In this document: positions 42,635-52,701 of the stretch, one piece after another | How the letters are laid out: every line of letters starts with the position of its first letter | Position numbering within the stretch: position 1 is the first letter of the stretch | Assembly (NCBI GenBank): GCA_002013415.1 | Contig: MAEX01000005.1 | Coordinates: forward strand, 124,001 to 188,000 | Direction: 5' to 3' | Source: Mycobacterium sp. D16Q14 | Lineage (GTDB): Bacteria; Actinomycetota; Actinomycetes; Mycobacteriales; Mycobacteriaceae | Length of the DNA stretch: 64,000 nucleotides | The notes under the pieces: model-generated | Told to the model about the DNA's origin: nothing | The model's input: the letters and a program-made list of their open reading frames with translations, nothing else | The model's database searches: none | Made by a program: the position numbers and the translations under genes

Positions 42635-42652
42635 TTCCCAACCAACGGGTTG
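42635..42652. promoter_or_regulatory. Shared motif upstream of mcr (also upstream of fadA)
   Basis: TTCCCAACCAACGGGTTG, located 20 bp before the mcr start. An identical 18-bp sequence occurs upstream of fadA (47142-47159). The core AACC-AACG-GGTT is palindromic. Its placement immediately before mcr fits a repressor site over the transcription start. Confidence 0.6.
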
Positions 42653-42671
42653 ACTGGTTAGGGTGACCCCC

Positions 42672-43763
42672 ATGGCTGACACTGGCGTCAAGACAGGCCC
42701 CCTTGCGGGCGTAAAGGTGATCGAGCTCGGTGGCATCGGCCCCGGGCCCCACGCGGCGATGATGTTGTCCGACTTGGGGGCAGACGTCATCCGGGTCCGT
42801 CGTCCGGGCGGGCTTGCGATCCCCGCTGAGGAGACCGATCTCTTCCACCGCGGCAAGCGCCTGGTCAACCTGGACGTCAAGAAGGACCCTGAGGGGCTGC
42901 TCGCGCTCGTCGACAAGGCCGATGTCCTGCTGGACCCGTTCCGGCCCGGTGTGTGCGAGCGCATCGGGATCGGCCCCGAGCAGTGCGCCACGCGCAACCC
43001 ACGGCTTATCTTCGCCCGGATGACGGGCTGGGGCCAGCACGGCCCGATGGCCGACCGCGCGGGCCACGACATCAACTACCTGTCGCTGACCGGCGCCCTG
43101 GGCTCGATGGGCTACAAGGACCGCCCGCCGATGCCGCCGATGAACTTGGTCGCCGACTTCGGCGGTGGCTCAATGCTTTTGGTACAGGGCGTCCTGGCCG
43201 CGCTGTACGAGCGTGAGAAGTCGGGCACAGGACAGGTCATCGATGGTGCGATGGTCGACGGCGTCAGCCAGCTGGCTCAGATGCAGTGGACGATGTACAA
43301 CAACGGCCTGCTGTTCGATGAGCGTGAGTCTGGTCTGCTGGACGGCGGCGCGCCGTTCTACGGCACCTATGAGACCTCCGACGGCAAATACATGGCGGTG
43401 GGATCGATCGAGCCGCAGTTCTTCGCGATCCTGGTCCAGGGCCTGGGACTGGATCCCGAGAGCGTTCCGTTCCAGCTCGACAAGGCGCGCTACCCCGAGA
43501 TGCGCAAGATGTTCGATGACGCGTTCAAGACCAAGACCCGCGATGAGTGGACTGAGATCTTCATCGGCACCGACGCCTGTGTGTCACCGGTGCTCACCTG
43601 GGGCGAGGCCAAGCAGAACGGGCATCTGCGCGAGCGCGGCACCATCGTCGACGTTAACGGAGTGACGCAGGCCGCGCCGGCCCCGCGCTTCTCGCGGACG
43701 CCCAGTGGGCCCATCGAGGCGCCGCCGAAGGACACGACCGAGCTCTCCGATATCGGCTGGTGA
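42672..43763 (+). CDS. mcr: Alpha-methylacyl-CoA racemase (CaiB/BaiF family)
   Basis: A 363-residue class III CoA-transferase-fold enzyme. The racemase catalytic residues are recognised by family comparison: His in AGHDINYLSL, Asp in NLVADFGGGS and Glu in GSIEPQFF, which correspond to the M. tuberculosis MCR triad. It epimerises 2-methyl-branched acyl-CoAs, an early step in methyl-branched chain and sterol side-chain degradation. The ATG at 42672 is the usual start; GTG at 42663 is possible. The shared operator 20 bp upstream links it with fadA-fadB. Confidence 0.9.
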   Translation: MADTGVKTGPLAGVKVIELGGIGPGPHAAMMLSDLGADVIRVRRPGGLAIPAEETDLFHRGKRLVNLDVKKDPEGLLALVDKADVLLDPFRPGVCERIGIGPEQCATRNPRLIFARMTGWGQHGPMADRAGHDINYLSLTGALGSMGYKDRPPMPPMNLVADFGGGSMLLVQGVLAALYEREKSGTGQVIDGAMVDGVSQLAQMQWTMYNNGLLFDERESGLLDGGAPFYGTYETSDGKYMAVGSIEPQFFAILVQGLGLDPESVPFQLDKARYPEMRKMFDDAFKTKTRDEWTEIFIGTDACVSPVLTWGEAKQNGHLRERGTIVDVNGVTQAAPAPRFSRTPSGPIEAPPKDTTELSDIGW

Positions 43764-43779
43764 TTTAGCCGAGATTGCT

Positions 43780-43792
43780 AGTACTAGGTACT
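43780..43792. promoter_or_regulatory. Short palindrome before lipase gene
   Basis: AGTAC-TAG-GTACT, a perfect 5-bp-arm palindrome 40 bp before the start at 43833, in an AT-rich spot that also includes likely -10 sequence (GATAGT). It may be a regulator half-site or incidental. Confidence 0.3.
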
Positions 43793-43832
43793 GATAGTCT
43801 GCTCCAAAGCAATGACGCTACGAGGAGGCTCG

Positions 43833-44903
43833 ATGACCAGCGCCCGACATGCCGCGGAATCCCGGCTGGCCGCCGTTACCTATGCGGGGCCGGAGTGGAT
43901 GGGGAAGGCCAATTGGCATTCGGTGGCCGAGACGTACCTGTTCAAGGCGGTGGGCAAGCCGGGCCTCTACGCGTTGACCCGGCTGATGCTGGCCGTCAAC
44001 CGTCGGTTCCCGGATGCCCTGTTGACCCGGCGATACGACGGACTGGAACGTCTCATGGGCTGGGTGCCGGGCGTGTCCGGAACCCGCACCGAGCATGTTC
44101 AGCTGCCGAATTGCGAGGCTGAATGGACGTGGAACGCCAAGAATGAGCCGGGGCCAGACGCCCCGGTGGTGATCTACTTCCACGGGTCGGCGTTCATCGC
44201 GTTGGGGATCAACAGCCATCGGCCGTTGGTGAGCCATATCGCGCGTGACTCCGGTGCGCGGGCGCTGAGCGTGGGTTACCGGTTGTGCCCGCGCAATCTG
44301 GTCGAAGATGCCGTCGCCGACGGCGTCGATGCGTACCGCTACGTGCTGAGTCAGGGTGTCGATCCGGACAACATCGTGCTCGCGGGTGATTCGGCCGGTG
44401 GATTCCTGGCGGCCATGATCGCTATTGCGGTGCGGGATCAGGGCTTGCGGCCGCCTGCGGGGTGTGTGCTCATCTCACCGGCAACCAACAATGATATGGA
44501 GCCGAAATACGCAGCCGTCAAACGTGTTGGCGATGCCATGTTCCCAGTGAACTTCCTAAAGATGATCAACGACGTGTTCCTGCTGCGCAATGGCGCGCGC
44601 GAGCCGGGAGCGTGCCCGGCCGACGCCGACCTGGCCGGACTGGGCCCGTTTCTGCTGCAGGTGGGTTCGCAGGAGGCGCTACGGCCCGACTCTGAACTGT
44701 TCGCGGAACGTCTTGTCGCAGCAGGGGTTCCGGTGCGGTTGCAGATCTTTGACCGCGCGATTCACGTGTTTCAGGTGTTCGCGGCGACCAACCCGGACGC
44801 CCGTCGCGCGGTGGGGGAGATCACCGAGTTCATCAAGATCCTGCCGGGGCTGGCCAAGGCGCGGCAGCGTCCAGACACGGTCGCGGCGGGCCTAACCTCC
44901 TAG
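43833..44903 (+). CDS. Alpha/beta hydrolase (lipase/esterase)
   Basis: A 356-residue hydrolase. The oxyanion motif is FHGSAFI (HGS instead of HGG), the nucleophile elbow is GDSAGGF, the Asp is in RPDSELF and the His in AIHVFQVF. A GAGGAGG ribosome binding site at 43822-43828 selects the ATG at 43833 rather than the upstream ATG at 43812. It is convergent with the aminotransferase gene and overlaps its 3' end by 12 nt. Substrate unknown; a lipid ester is likely. Confidence 0.84.
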   Translation: MTSARHAAESRLAAVTYAGPEWMGKANWHSVAETYLFKAVGKPGLYALTRLMLAVNRRFPDALLTRRYDGLERLMGWVPGVSGTRTEHVQLPNCEAEWTWNAKNEPGPDAPVVIYFHGSAFIALGINSHRPLVSHIARDSGARALSVGYRLCPRNLVEDAVADGVDAYRYVLSQGVDPDNIVLAGDSAGGFLAAMIAIAVRDQGLRPPAGCVLISPATNNDMEPKYAAVKRVGDAMFPVNFLKMINDVFLLRNGAREPGACPADADLAGLGPFLLQVGSQEALRPDSELFAERLVAAGVPVRLQIFDRAIHVFQVFAATNPDARRAVGEITEFIKILPGLAKARQRPDTVAAGLTS

Positions 44904-46070
44904 TCGCGCCAGGCGGGATATCGCCTCGTCGATCACCGCGTCGCGTTTGGCGAAGGTGAACCGCACCAGGTGATTCCACTGATCGGCTGTTCCGGTATTG
45001 GGATCGCAGAAGGCGCTTACCGGAACCGCGGCCACCCCAACGGTTTCCGGTAGGCGCCGACAGAGCTCGGCGCTGTCGCTGAACCCCAGCGGCCGCGGAT
45101 CCGCGCAGACGAAGTACCCGCCCTCACTACTGTGCACCTCGAACCCCAAGCCGGTGAGTGCCTCGGAGAGACGATCGCGCCTGCGCTGCAATGACTCTCG
45201 CAGGTTCTTTACCCAGGTCTGTTCGGTGTCCAGGGCCACCGCCACCGCGGGCTGAAAAGGTGCACCGCCGACGTAGGTAAGGAACTGCTTGGCGGCGCGC
45301 ACGCCCGCGACCAATTCCGCTGAGCCACAAGCCCAGCCGATCTTCCAGCCGGTGCAGTTGAAGGTCTTGGCGGCGCTGGAGATCGTGACCGTGCGATCGG
45401 CCATCCCGGGCAGGCTGGCCATCGGGGTCTGCGTGCGCCCATCGAAGAGCAGCCGCTCATACACCTCATCGGAAATGACCAGCAGATCGTGCTCGACCGC
45501 GAGCGCGGCCACCCGTGCCAGCTCGGCGTCGGTGAACACCTTGCCCGTCGGGTTGTGCGGGGAATTGACGACCAGTGCCGCGGTCCGGGGGGTGATAGCG
45601 GCCGCGAGCGCGTGGGTGTCCAGGGCGAAGCCCGCACCGTCGGGGACAAGCGGTACCGGGACACGAATGGCGCCCGCCATAGCCACCGCGGCCGCATACG
45701 AGTCGTAGTACGGCTCAATCAGAATGACCTCGGAGCCCGGCTCGACGAGGCCCAGGAGGGCACCCGCGATCGCCTCGGTGGCTCCGACGGTCACTAGAAC
45801 CTGTGTATCCGGATCGAGCTCCTCGCCGTACCGGGCGAGCCGATCGGCGGCGATGGCCCGGCGCAGCTCGGGGGTGCCGAGCCCCGGTGGATATTGGTTG
45901 AGCCCGGAACGGATGGCCTGCTGCGCCGCGTCGAGCATGGACGCGGGGCCGTCTTCATCGGGGAATCCCTGGCCCAGATTGATCGCGTCGTGGCGGACCG
46001 CGAGCGCCGACATTTCGGCGAAGATCGTTGCGCCGAAAGGGCGCAACCGGTTGACGGTCTTCGGGTTCAC
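44892..46070 (-). CDS. dapC: PLP aminotransferase, putative N-succinyl-DAP aminotransferase DapC
   Basis: A 392-residue fold-type I aminotransferase. The PLP lysine is in SSAAKTFNCTGWKIGW (about residues 230-245), with VVNSPHNPTGKVF and RFTFAK at the C-terminus. The neighbourhood with fadA and fadB equals Rv0858c, annotated dapC in the lysine/diaminopimelate pathway. The specificity is not proven, as kynurenine- and methionine-type aminotransferases have the same motifs. GTG start at 46070. Confidence 0.85.
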   Translation of the reverse strand: MNPKTVNRLRPFGATIFAEMSALAVRHDAINLGQGFPDEDGPASMLDAAQQAIRSGLNQYPPGLGTPELRRAIAADRLARYGEELDPDTQVLVTVGATEAIAGALLGLVEPGSEVILIEPYYDSYAAAVAMAGAIRVPVPLVPDGAGFALDTHALAAAITPRTAALVVNSPHNPTGKVFTDAELARVAALAVEHDLLVISDEVYERLLFDGRTQTPMASLPGMADRTVTISSAAKTFNCTGWKIGWACGSAELVAGVRAAKQFLTYVGGAPFQPAVAVALDTEQTWVKNLRESLQRRRDRLSEALTGLGFEVHSSEGGYFVCADPRPLGFSDSAELCRRLPETVGVAAVPVSAFCDPNTGTADQWNHLVRFTFAKRDAVIDEAISRLARLGG

Positions 46071-46091
46071 GCTGATCCGTCTTCGGTGTTA

Positions 46092-46108
46092 CCCGGCTTC
46101 ATGCCGGG
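46092..46108 (-). terminator. Hairpin after the secreted protein gene
   Basis: CCCGGC-TTCAT-GCCGGG, a perfect 6-bp stem in the 54-bp gap between the secreted-protein stop (46125) and the aminotransferase start (46070). It may terminate the upstream minus-strand unit, with weak or no U tract. Confidence 0.45.
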
Positions 46109-46124
46109 CAGCCTACCGCCGGAT

Positions 46125-46532
46125 TTAGCAGCTGGGCGGTTCGAAGGACAGGTCGGTGTCGGGGATGGGGCAGAAGTAATGACTGAGGCCCGGATTGCCT
46201 CGGTCATGGCTGTCCACGAAGACCTCCACGTCCCGGTCCGCGCCATACACCCGGTAGTACGTGGTGGTGTCCTCGAGAAAGAAGTTCGCGATCGTGGTCA
46301 CCAGTTCGGCGCCGGTGCCTGCGGCGCGGGCCTGGCGCATGCAGTCCAGATAGTTCGGTGGGATCTCGTGTGACGGCGGCAGCATGCGCAGCCTGCCGCA
46401 GTTGTGCAGCGCCGGTCGTTGCTCGAACGCGATGTCGGGGCTGAGCGGTTCCGGCTCAGCCTGCGCCAGCGGCGGACATCCTGCCGCGATGGCAGCCAGG
46501 ATTACCGACGAGGTGCAGAGTCTTTTGAGCAT
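46125..46532 (-). CDS. Small secreted protein, paralog A
   Basis: A 135-residue exported protein with a signal peptide (LKRLCTSSVILAAIAAGC, cleavage around AQAEP). The mature part has four Cys (NCGR, LDCM, YFCP and PPSC at the C-terminus) in the same order as the next upstream gene: C...RDCM/LDCM...YRV...VEVFVD...FC...SC. Two disulfides are expected. A VEVFVDSHDRGN-type strand is common to both. Family unknown. Confidence 0.7.
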   Translation of the reverse strand: MLKRLCTSSVILAAIAAGCPPLAQAEPEPLSPDIAFEQRPALHNCGRLRMLPPSHEIPPNYLDCMRQARAAGTGAELVTTIANFFLEDTTTYYRVYGADRDVEVFVDSHDRGNPGLSHYFCPIPDTDLSFEPPSC

Positions 46533-46612
46533 CGCTCCAGACTTGTCGCCTTTGGGTCGATCGCGGAAGACTTCGGTGAAATCTCGTCGAAAAGCACCGC
46601 AAAGCGCCTATT

Positions 46613-46635
46613 CCTCTGGGGTCTGACCCCAGGGG
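46613..46635 (-). terminator. Hairpin after paralog B
   Basis: CCTCTGGGGT (46613-46622), CTG, ACCCCAGGGG (46626-46635): a 10-bp stem with one G-T pair directly abutting the stop codon of the minus-strand gene at 46636. Likely a terminator or processing hairpin. Confidence 0.5.
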
Positions 46636-47118
46636 TTACCGGTCGGGCTGCAGTTTGGGGTCGGGGCAGCTGGGGTCTGGCGAGTAGTCGATGGGTGTGG
46701 TCCAGCAGAAGAAATGACTCCAGCCGAAATTGCTGAACTGGTCCCCGCTGTGGTCCACAAAGACCTCGACCCTCTGCTCTGGGGAGAGCACCCGGTAGGA
46801 GGTGGTGACGGGATCTCCCTCGATCGTGGGCTGGACGATCTTCAGCTCGGCGCCTCTGCCCGAGTTTTTGCCGCTGTTCATGCAATCGCGTTGTGTGGCA
46901 GGCACCGCGTGATCACGAAAGCCGAAGGTGTACGACCCGCAGCTGGGTAGCGGGGTGCGATCGGTGAACGCGGATGGTGGCGACTGAGGGTCGCGATGAT
47001 GCCATGGAACGCGACGACCATTGTCCCAGTCCCACGCCCACCACATGGCGAATATCGTCAGCATCGCAATAGACCCGATGAGCACGCGTCTTATCGACAA
47101 CGACCGAGTCCACAGCAC
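46636..47118 (-). CDS. Membrane-anchored extracytoplasmic protein, paralog B
   Basis: A 160-residue protein with an N-terminal signal anchor (VLIGSIAMLTIFAMWWAW) and an ectodomain paralogous to 46125-46532: SCGSYTFGF, QRDCMNSG, TSYRVLSPEQRVEVFVD, WSHFFCW and DPSC. The conserved Cys positions and VEVFVD strand are shared. GTG start at 47118. The pair lies between dapC and fadA-fadB, where M. tuberculosis has no such genes to my knowledge. Function unknown. Confidence 0.68.
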   Translation of the reverse strand: MLWTRSLSIRRVLIGSIAMLTIFAMWWAWDWDNGRRVPWHHRDPQSPPSAFTDRTPLPSCGSYTFGFRDHAVPATQRDCMNSGKNSGRGAELKIVQPTIEGDPVTTSYRVLSPEQRVEVFVDHSGDQFSNFGWSHFFCWTTPIDYSPDPSCPDPKLQPDR

Positions 47119-47143
47119 ACTGTGAGCCTACCGGCACCATATT

Positions 47144-47161
47144 CCCAACCAACGGGTTGGG
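47144..47161. promoter_or_regulatory. Perfect palindrome upstream of fadA (shared with mcr)
   Basis: CCCAACC-AACG-GGTTGGG, perfect 7-bp arms with a 4-nt centre, in the 183-bp region before fadA. The first 18 bases of the site, starting at 47142, are identical with the site before mcr (42635-42652). This is a strong candidate operator of a fatty-acid-responsive TetR-type repressor. The regulator is not identified. Confidence 0.65.
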
Positions 47162-47301
47162 AGGGCTGCTTACCATGGGGACGCCACCCTGGTCTAACGT
47201 AAGGCTGTCTCGGCGAAACTGACCCGGAGTCAACCCGGATTCACAGGCCGCGGCGCTTGCACCACATGCCCCATACGCACCCCCTATAAGGACGTATACC
47301 C

Positions 47302-48510
<1,209 letters not shown>

Positions 48511-48525
48511 GGAGAACCAGAACCA

Positions 48526-50691
48526 ATGAGCGCAAACACAATTCAGTGGGAAAAGGATGCCGACGGCATCGTCACCCTTACCCTGGACGACCCCAACGGC
48601 TCGGCCAACGTGATGAATGACGACTACAAGCAGTCGATGGCCGCGGCCGTCAAGCGCCTTGTGGAAGAGAAGGATTCGATCACCGGCGTGGTGATCACCA
48701 GCGCCAAGAAGACCTTCTTCGCCGGTGGTGACCTCACCAAGATCATCCAGATCCAGCCCGAGAACGCCCAGGAGGCCTTCAACGAGGTCGAGGAGATCAA
48801 GAAGGACCTGCGCACGCTGGAGACCTTCGGTCGCCCGGTCGTGGCAGCCATCAACGGCGCCGCCCTCGGCGGTGGCCTGGAGATCGCGCTGGCCACCCAT
48901 TACCGGATTGCCGCCGATGTCAAGGGATCTCAGATCGGTCTGCCCGAGGTATCGCTGGGTCTGCTGCCCGGCGGCGGCGGTGTTACCCGGGTTACCCGCA
49001 TGCTCGGCATCCAGAACGGCTTCGTCACCGTGCTGGCGCAGGGCACCCGCTTCAACCCGACCAAGGCCAAGGAAGTCGGCCTCGTGGATGAAGTGGTCGA
49101 GCTGTCTGATTTGATCCCCGCCGCTAAGGCATGGGTCAAGGCCAACCCCGAGGCCGTGCAGCGCTGGGATGTCAAGGGCTACAAGATTCCTGGCGGCACC
49201 CCGGCCACCCCGGCGTTGGCGGCCATCCTGCCGTCGTTCCCGTCGAACCTGAAGAAGCAGCTCAAGGGCGCGCCGATGCCGGCCCCGCGGGCCATCCTGG
49301 CCGCAGCGGTCGAGGGTGCCCAGGTGGACTTCGATACGGCCAGCCGTATCGAGAGCCGCTACTTCACCAGCCTGACCACCGGCCAGGTCGCCAAGAACAT
49401 GACGCAGGCGTTCTTCTTCGACCTGCAGACCATCAACGGCGGCGGATCACGCCCGGACGGCATCGCCAAGCGGGAGATCAAGAAGATCGGTGTGCTGGGT
49501 GCGGGCATGATGGGTGCCGGTATCGCGTACGTCTCGGCCAAGGCCGGCTATGACGTCGTCCTGAAGGACGTTTCGCTGGAGGCGGCTCAAAAGGGCAAGG
49601 CCTACTCGGAAAAGATTGAGGAGAAGGCTCTTTCGCGTGGCAAGACCACCGCGGAGAAGTCGGCGGCGCTGCTGGCCAAGATCACCCCGACCGCCGATCC
49701 TGCCGATCTGGCAGGAGTCGACTTCGTGGTCGAGGCGGTCTTCGAGAACACCGAGCTCAAGCACAAGGTGTTCCAGGAGATCGAGGACATCGTCGAGCCC
49801 AACGCGCTCCTCGGCTCTAACACCTCCACCCTGCCCATCACGGGTCTGGCGGCGGGTGTGAAGCGTCAGGAAGACTTCATCGGTATCCACTTCTTCTCGC
49901 CGGTCGACAAGATGCCGCTGGTGGAAATCATCCGCGGTGAGAAGACCTCTGACGAGGCGCTGGCCCGGGTGTTCGACTACGTGCTGGCCATCAAGAAGAC
50001 TCCGATCGTCGTCAACGACAGCCGTGGCTTCTTCACCTCACGTGTCATCGGCACCTTCGTCAACGAGGCCGTCGCGATGCTGGCCGAGGGCATCGAGCCC
50101 TCGACCATCGAGCAGGCCGGCAGCCAGGCCGGATACCCGGCTCCGCCGCTTCAGCTGTCGGATGAGCTGAACCTGACGCTGATGCAGAAGATTCGTAAGG
50201 AGACCGTCGAGGCCGCCAAGGCTGAGGGCAAGGAACTGCCGGACGATCCGGCGGGCCGTGTCATCGACACGCTGGTCGAGGCGGGCCGTCCGGGCCGTCT
50301 GGGTGGCGCTGGTTTCTACGACTATGTGGACGGCAAGCGCACCGAGCTGTGGCCCGGCCTGCGCACGACGTTCAACACCCGCCCGGGATCCGACGCGGCC
50401 AACCCGCCGCTGCAGGACCTCATCGAGCGCATGTTGTTCGCGGAGGCCATCGAAACGCAGAAGTGCTTCGACGAGGGCGTGTTGACCTCGACCGCCGACG
50501 CCAACATCGGGTCGATCTTCGGCATCGGCTTCCCGCCCTGGACCGGCGGTGTGCACCAGTACATCGTCGGGTACGAGAGCCATGATGGTAAGGGCCTCAA
50601 GGGCACAGCCGGGTTCGTAGCTCGCGCAAAGGAATTGGCCGCCAAGTACGGTGACCGATTCAACCCGCCCGCATCGCTCCTGGACGCGTAA
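48526..50691 (+). CDS. fadB: Fatty acid oxidation complex alpha subunit FadB
   Basis: A 721-residue bifunctional enzyme. The N-terminal enoyl-CoA hydratase domain (about 1-200) has AAINGAALGGGLEIALATHYR and LPEVSLGLLPGGGGVTR. The 3-hydroxyacyl-CoA dehydrogenase domain (about 315-600) has GVLGAGMMGAGIAYVSAKAGYDV for NAD and HFFSPVDKMPLVEII. Together with FadA it carries out hydration, oxidation and thiolysis of acyl-CoAs. Orthologous to Rv0860 by position. A strong terminator follows. Confidence 0.95.
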   Translation: MSANTIQWEKDADGIVTLTLDDPNGSANVMNDDYKQSMAAAVKRLVEEKDSITGVVITSAKKTFFAGGDLTKIIQIQPENAQEAFNEVEEIKKDLRTLETFGRPVVAAINGAALGGGLEIALATHYRIAADVKGSQIGLPEVSLGLLPGGGGVTRVTRMLGIQNGFVTVLAQGTRFNPTKAKEVGLVDEVVELSDLIPAAKAWVKANPEAVQRWDVKGYKIPGGTPATPALAAILPSFPSNLKKQLKGAPMPAPRAILAAAVEGAQVDFDTASRIESRYFTSLTTGQVAKNMTQAFFFDLQTINGGGSRPDGIAKREIKKIGVLGAGMMGAGIAYVSAKAGYDVVLKDVSLEAAQKGKAYSEKIEEKALSRGKTTAEKSAALLAKITPTADPADLAGVDFVVEAVFENTELKHKVFQEIEDIVEPNALLGSNTSTLPITGLAAGVKRQEDFIGIHFFSPVDKMPLVEIIRGEKTSDEALARVFDYVLAIKKTPIVVNDSRGFFTSRVIGTFVNEAVAMLAEGIEPSTIEQAGSQAGYPAPPLQLSDELNLTLMQKIRKETVEAAKAEGKELPDDPAGRVIDTLVEAGRPGRLGGAGFYDYVDGKRTELWPGLRTTFNTRPGSDAANPPLQDLIERMLFAEAIETQKCFDEGVLTSTADANIGSIFGIGFPPWTGGVHQYIVGYESHDGKGLKGTAGFVARAKELAAKYGDRFNPPASLLDA

Positions 50692-50709
50692 GACAGGGTT
50701 CGACAATAA

Positions 50710-50745
50710 CCTCAGCCGCTCACCCTTCGGGGTGGGCGGCTGAGG
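50710..50745 (+). terminator. Terminator after fadB
   Basis: Two 16-nt arms (50710-50725 and 50730-50745) joined by a TTCG tetraloop; 15 of 16 pairs are Watson-Crick and one is T-G. It is 18 nt after the fadB stop and ends the fadA-fadB transcript. No strong U run follows, common in mycobacteria. Confidence 0.85.
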
Positions 50746-51258
50746 TGCGTTGTGGGGCCAAATTTTTCGTGAGATTCGGGTGCCGACGTACCCGGCTCGG
50801 TGTCAACAACCGTTGAACCCCTAGCGAATTCGGTAGTTTTAGAGATGGCAGTCAGAAATGTCGCCCACGCCGCGTGGCATACGCCACAACGTGGGTAGCC
50901 AAGGGTGGTAGCCCACAGAATTTGTGGGTCATCACGTAGGTTCTCTGGTGGCACTACAAACATAGTTATTGGTACTTCGCGTAGCCAGATATGAATTGCC
51001 TGGTCATGGGGTATTTCGATACGGTAGTTATATTTGCTGGCATTGGTTTACCGTAAGACTTTCGAGAAGTTGCTGTGACGAGGGGTAACGCAACGTTACC
51101 CACAGTTCACTCGCTATTTCTTTGATGGAACGTACCTTTGCGAGATATTTGTTCGCTACGCTACCCGCAATGAGTAATGTCTTTGCCACTCGCATTGTGG
51201 CAGGTAGGTCGAATTTGGTTCGGCTCGTATTCAAGATCGCTGAGCAGGGATAGGGACG
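50746..51258 (+). promoter_or_regulatory. 513-bp AT-richer leader before the papA-mmpL operon
   Basis: No gene is supported here. The tract is visibly richer in A/T than its neighbours. Two structures stand out: a nested hairpin at 50864-50895 (outer CCCACG/CGTGGG, inner CGTGGC/GCCACA around ATAC) and a palindrome at 51083-51101, GGGTAACG-CAA-CGTTACCC with perfect 8-bp arms. TATATT at about 51032 could be a promoter -10. The length and composition suggest a complex promoter; long A/T-rich regions in mycobacteria are commonly Lsr2 targets, but this is inference. Confidence 0.5.
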
Positions 51259-52650
51259 ATGGTTGCACTCGGAACGATCCACGATTGGCGCCCCAAGCCG
51301 GGAACCGTCATCTCCTGGAGTGCTTCGCCACGCGCCCGCCAGGTCGCTGCGCAGGCCCCCGCCAGCATGGTCCCGCCGAGCTATCAACAAGCCCAGCATG
51401 TGCGCTCATACCGGGATCTGGCCCGCCAGGACCGCGAGATGGCACGGTTGGGCATCGGATCGTGGGACGTCCCCGGCGTCTGCGATATCGATGCGATGAC
51501 CGCGGCGATCAACGCGCACCTGCGTCGGCACGACACCTACCACTCATGGTTCGAATTCGACACGGCTGACAACATCGTCCGGCACGCGATCGAGGATCCG
51601 GAGACCATCGACTTCGTGCCGCAGGATCATGGGCTGCAGGGGCCCGATGAGATCCGTGCGCACCTGCTGCGCACGTCGGGCACTCCGCTCTCGTGGGACT
51701 GCTTCACCTTTGGGGTGATTCAGCGCGCGGACCACTTCACGGTGTACATCAGCGTCGATCATCTGCATACCGACGGCATGTCGACGGGGATCATCTACGT
51801 CGAGATCCAGTTGATGTACGCCAGCCTGGTGCACGGGTCGGCACTGCAGCTTCCACCTCCCGCGGGTTATCTGGATTTCTCCGCCCGTGAACGTGCGCAC
51901 AACCAGGCCATGACCTTGGACTCCTTCGAGGTGCAGACCTGGCTGCGGTACGCGCGGGACAACGGCGGCACTCTGCCGGACTTCGTTCTGCCGCTCGGCG
52001 ACCGCTTCGTGCCGCACGTCGGTGGCATGGTCGCTGCTCCTCTACTGGACGCCGAGGAGACGGTGGCGTTCGAAATGGCTTGTGAACAGGCGGGCGTGCG
52101 CTTCAGTGGTGGGGTATTCGCGTGTACCGCATTGATCGACCGCGAACTCACCGGCGCCGATGCCTTCTATGGCATCACCCCGTATGACACGCGCAGCACT
52201 GCCGAGGAGCAGATGTCGGTGGGTTGGTATGCGAGCTTCATTCCCTTCGTGGTCGACCTGTCGGAGGCTTCCTTCGCGCGGGTCGCGCGGTCCGCGCAGA
52301 AGTCGTTCGACGAATGCCAGCCGCTGGCCAAGGTTCCCTTTGAGCGTGCATTGGAGCTCGCGGGTCCGGAGTCGGGGCTGACCGCCCCGGACTACGTGGT
52401 CCCGATGGTGTCCTTCTTGGACGCGCGCAAGATCCCGGTCAGTGCCGAATGGGATCGTATTAACGGCGGAATCTACGGGGACAGCCGTTCTTCCGATCAG
52501 GTGTGCATGTGGGTCAACAGGTTTGAGAACGAAACCAACCTGACGATCTCGTTCCCTGACAACGCCGTCGCCCGTGAATCTGTGTCGCGCTATCTCGAAG
52601 TGGCCCGCATGATTTACCAGCGCGTCGCGCAGTCACAGTTCGTTTCCTGA
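51259..52650 (+). CDS. Polyketide-associated acyltransferase PapA family
   Basis: A 463-residue condensation-fold acyltransferase. The catalytic motif HLHTDG is at residues 168-173 (H168, D172, G173), and the opening LGTIHDWRPKPGTVISWSAS and PSYQQAQHVRSYRDLA are typical of the trehalose-lipid PapA1/PapA2/PapA3 proteins. It probably transfers an acyl group onto a glycolipid or other hydroxylated acceptor. It heads an operon with an esterase, a second HxxxDG protein and an MmpL exporter. GATAGGGACG lies just before the start codon at 51259. Confidence 0.87.
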   Translation: MVALGTIHDWRPKPGTVISWSASPRARQVAAQAPASMVPPSYQQAQHVRSYRDLARQDREMARLGIGSWDVPGVCDIDAMTAAINAHLRRHDTYHSWFEFDTADNIVRHAIEDPETIDFVPQDHGLQGPDEIRAHLLRTSGTPLSWDCFTFGVIQRADHFTVYISVDHLHTDGMSTGIIYVEIQLMYASLVHGSALQLPPPAGYLDFSARERAHNQAMTLDSFEVQTWLRYARDNGGTLPDFVLPLGDRFVPHVGGMVAAPLLDAEETVAFEMACEQAGVRFSGGVFACTALIDRELTGADAFYGITPYDTRSTAEEQMSVGWYASFIPFVVDLSEASFARVARSAQKSFDECQPLAKVPFERALELAGPESGLTAPDYVVPMVSFLDARKIPVSAEWDRINGGIYGDSRSSDQVCMWVNRFENETNLTISFPDNAVARESVSRYLEVARMIYQRVAQSQFVS

Positions 52651-52701
52651 AACCGCGGCATCGCGGCCGCACTCGAGCAGCAGTGAAAGGTTGGGATTGT
52701 C

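Noticed and set aside
51028..51399. 123-codon minus-strand frame in the papA leader.
   Set aside because: It runs antisense through the start of papA, has no domain or ribosome binding site, and the upstream part is non-coding AT-richer DNA.
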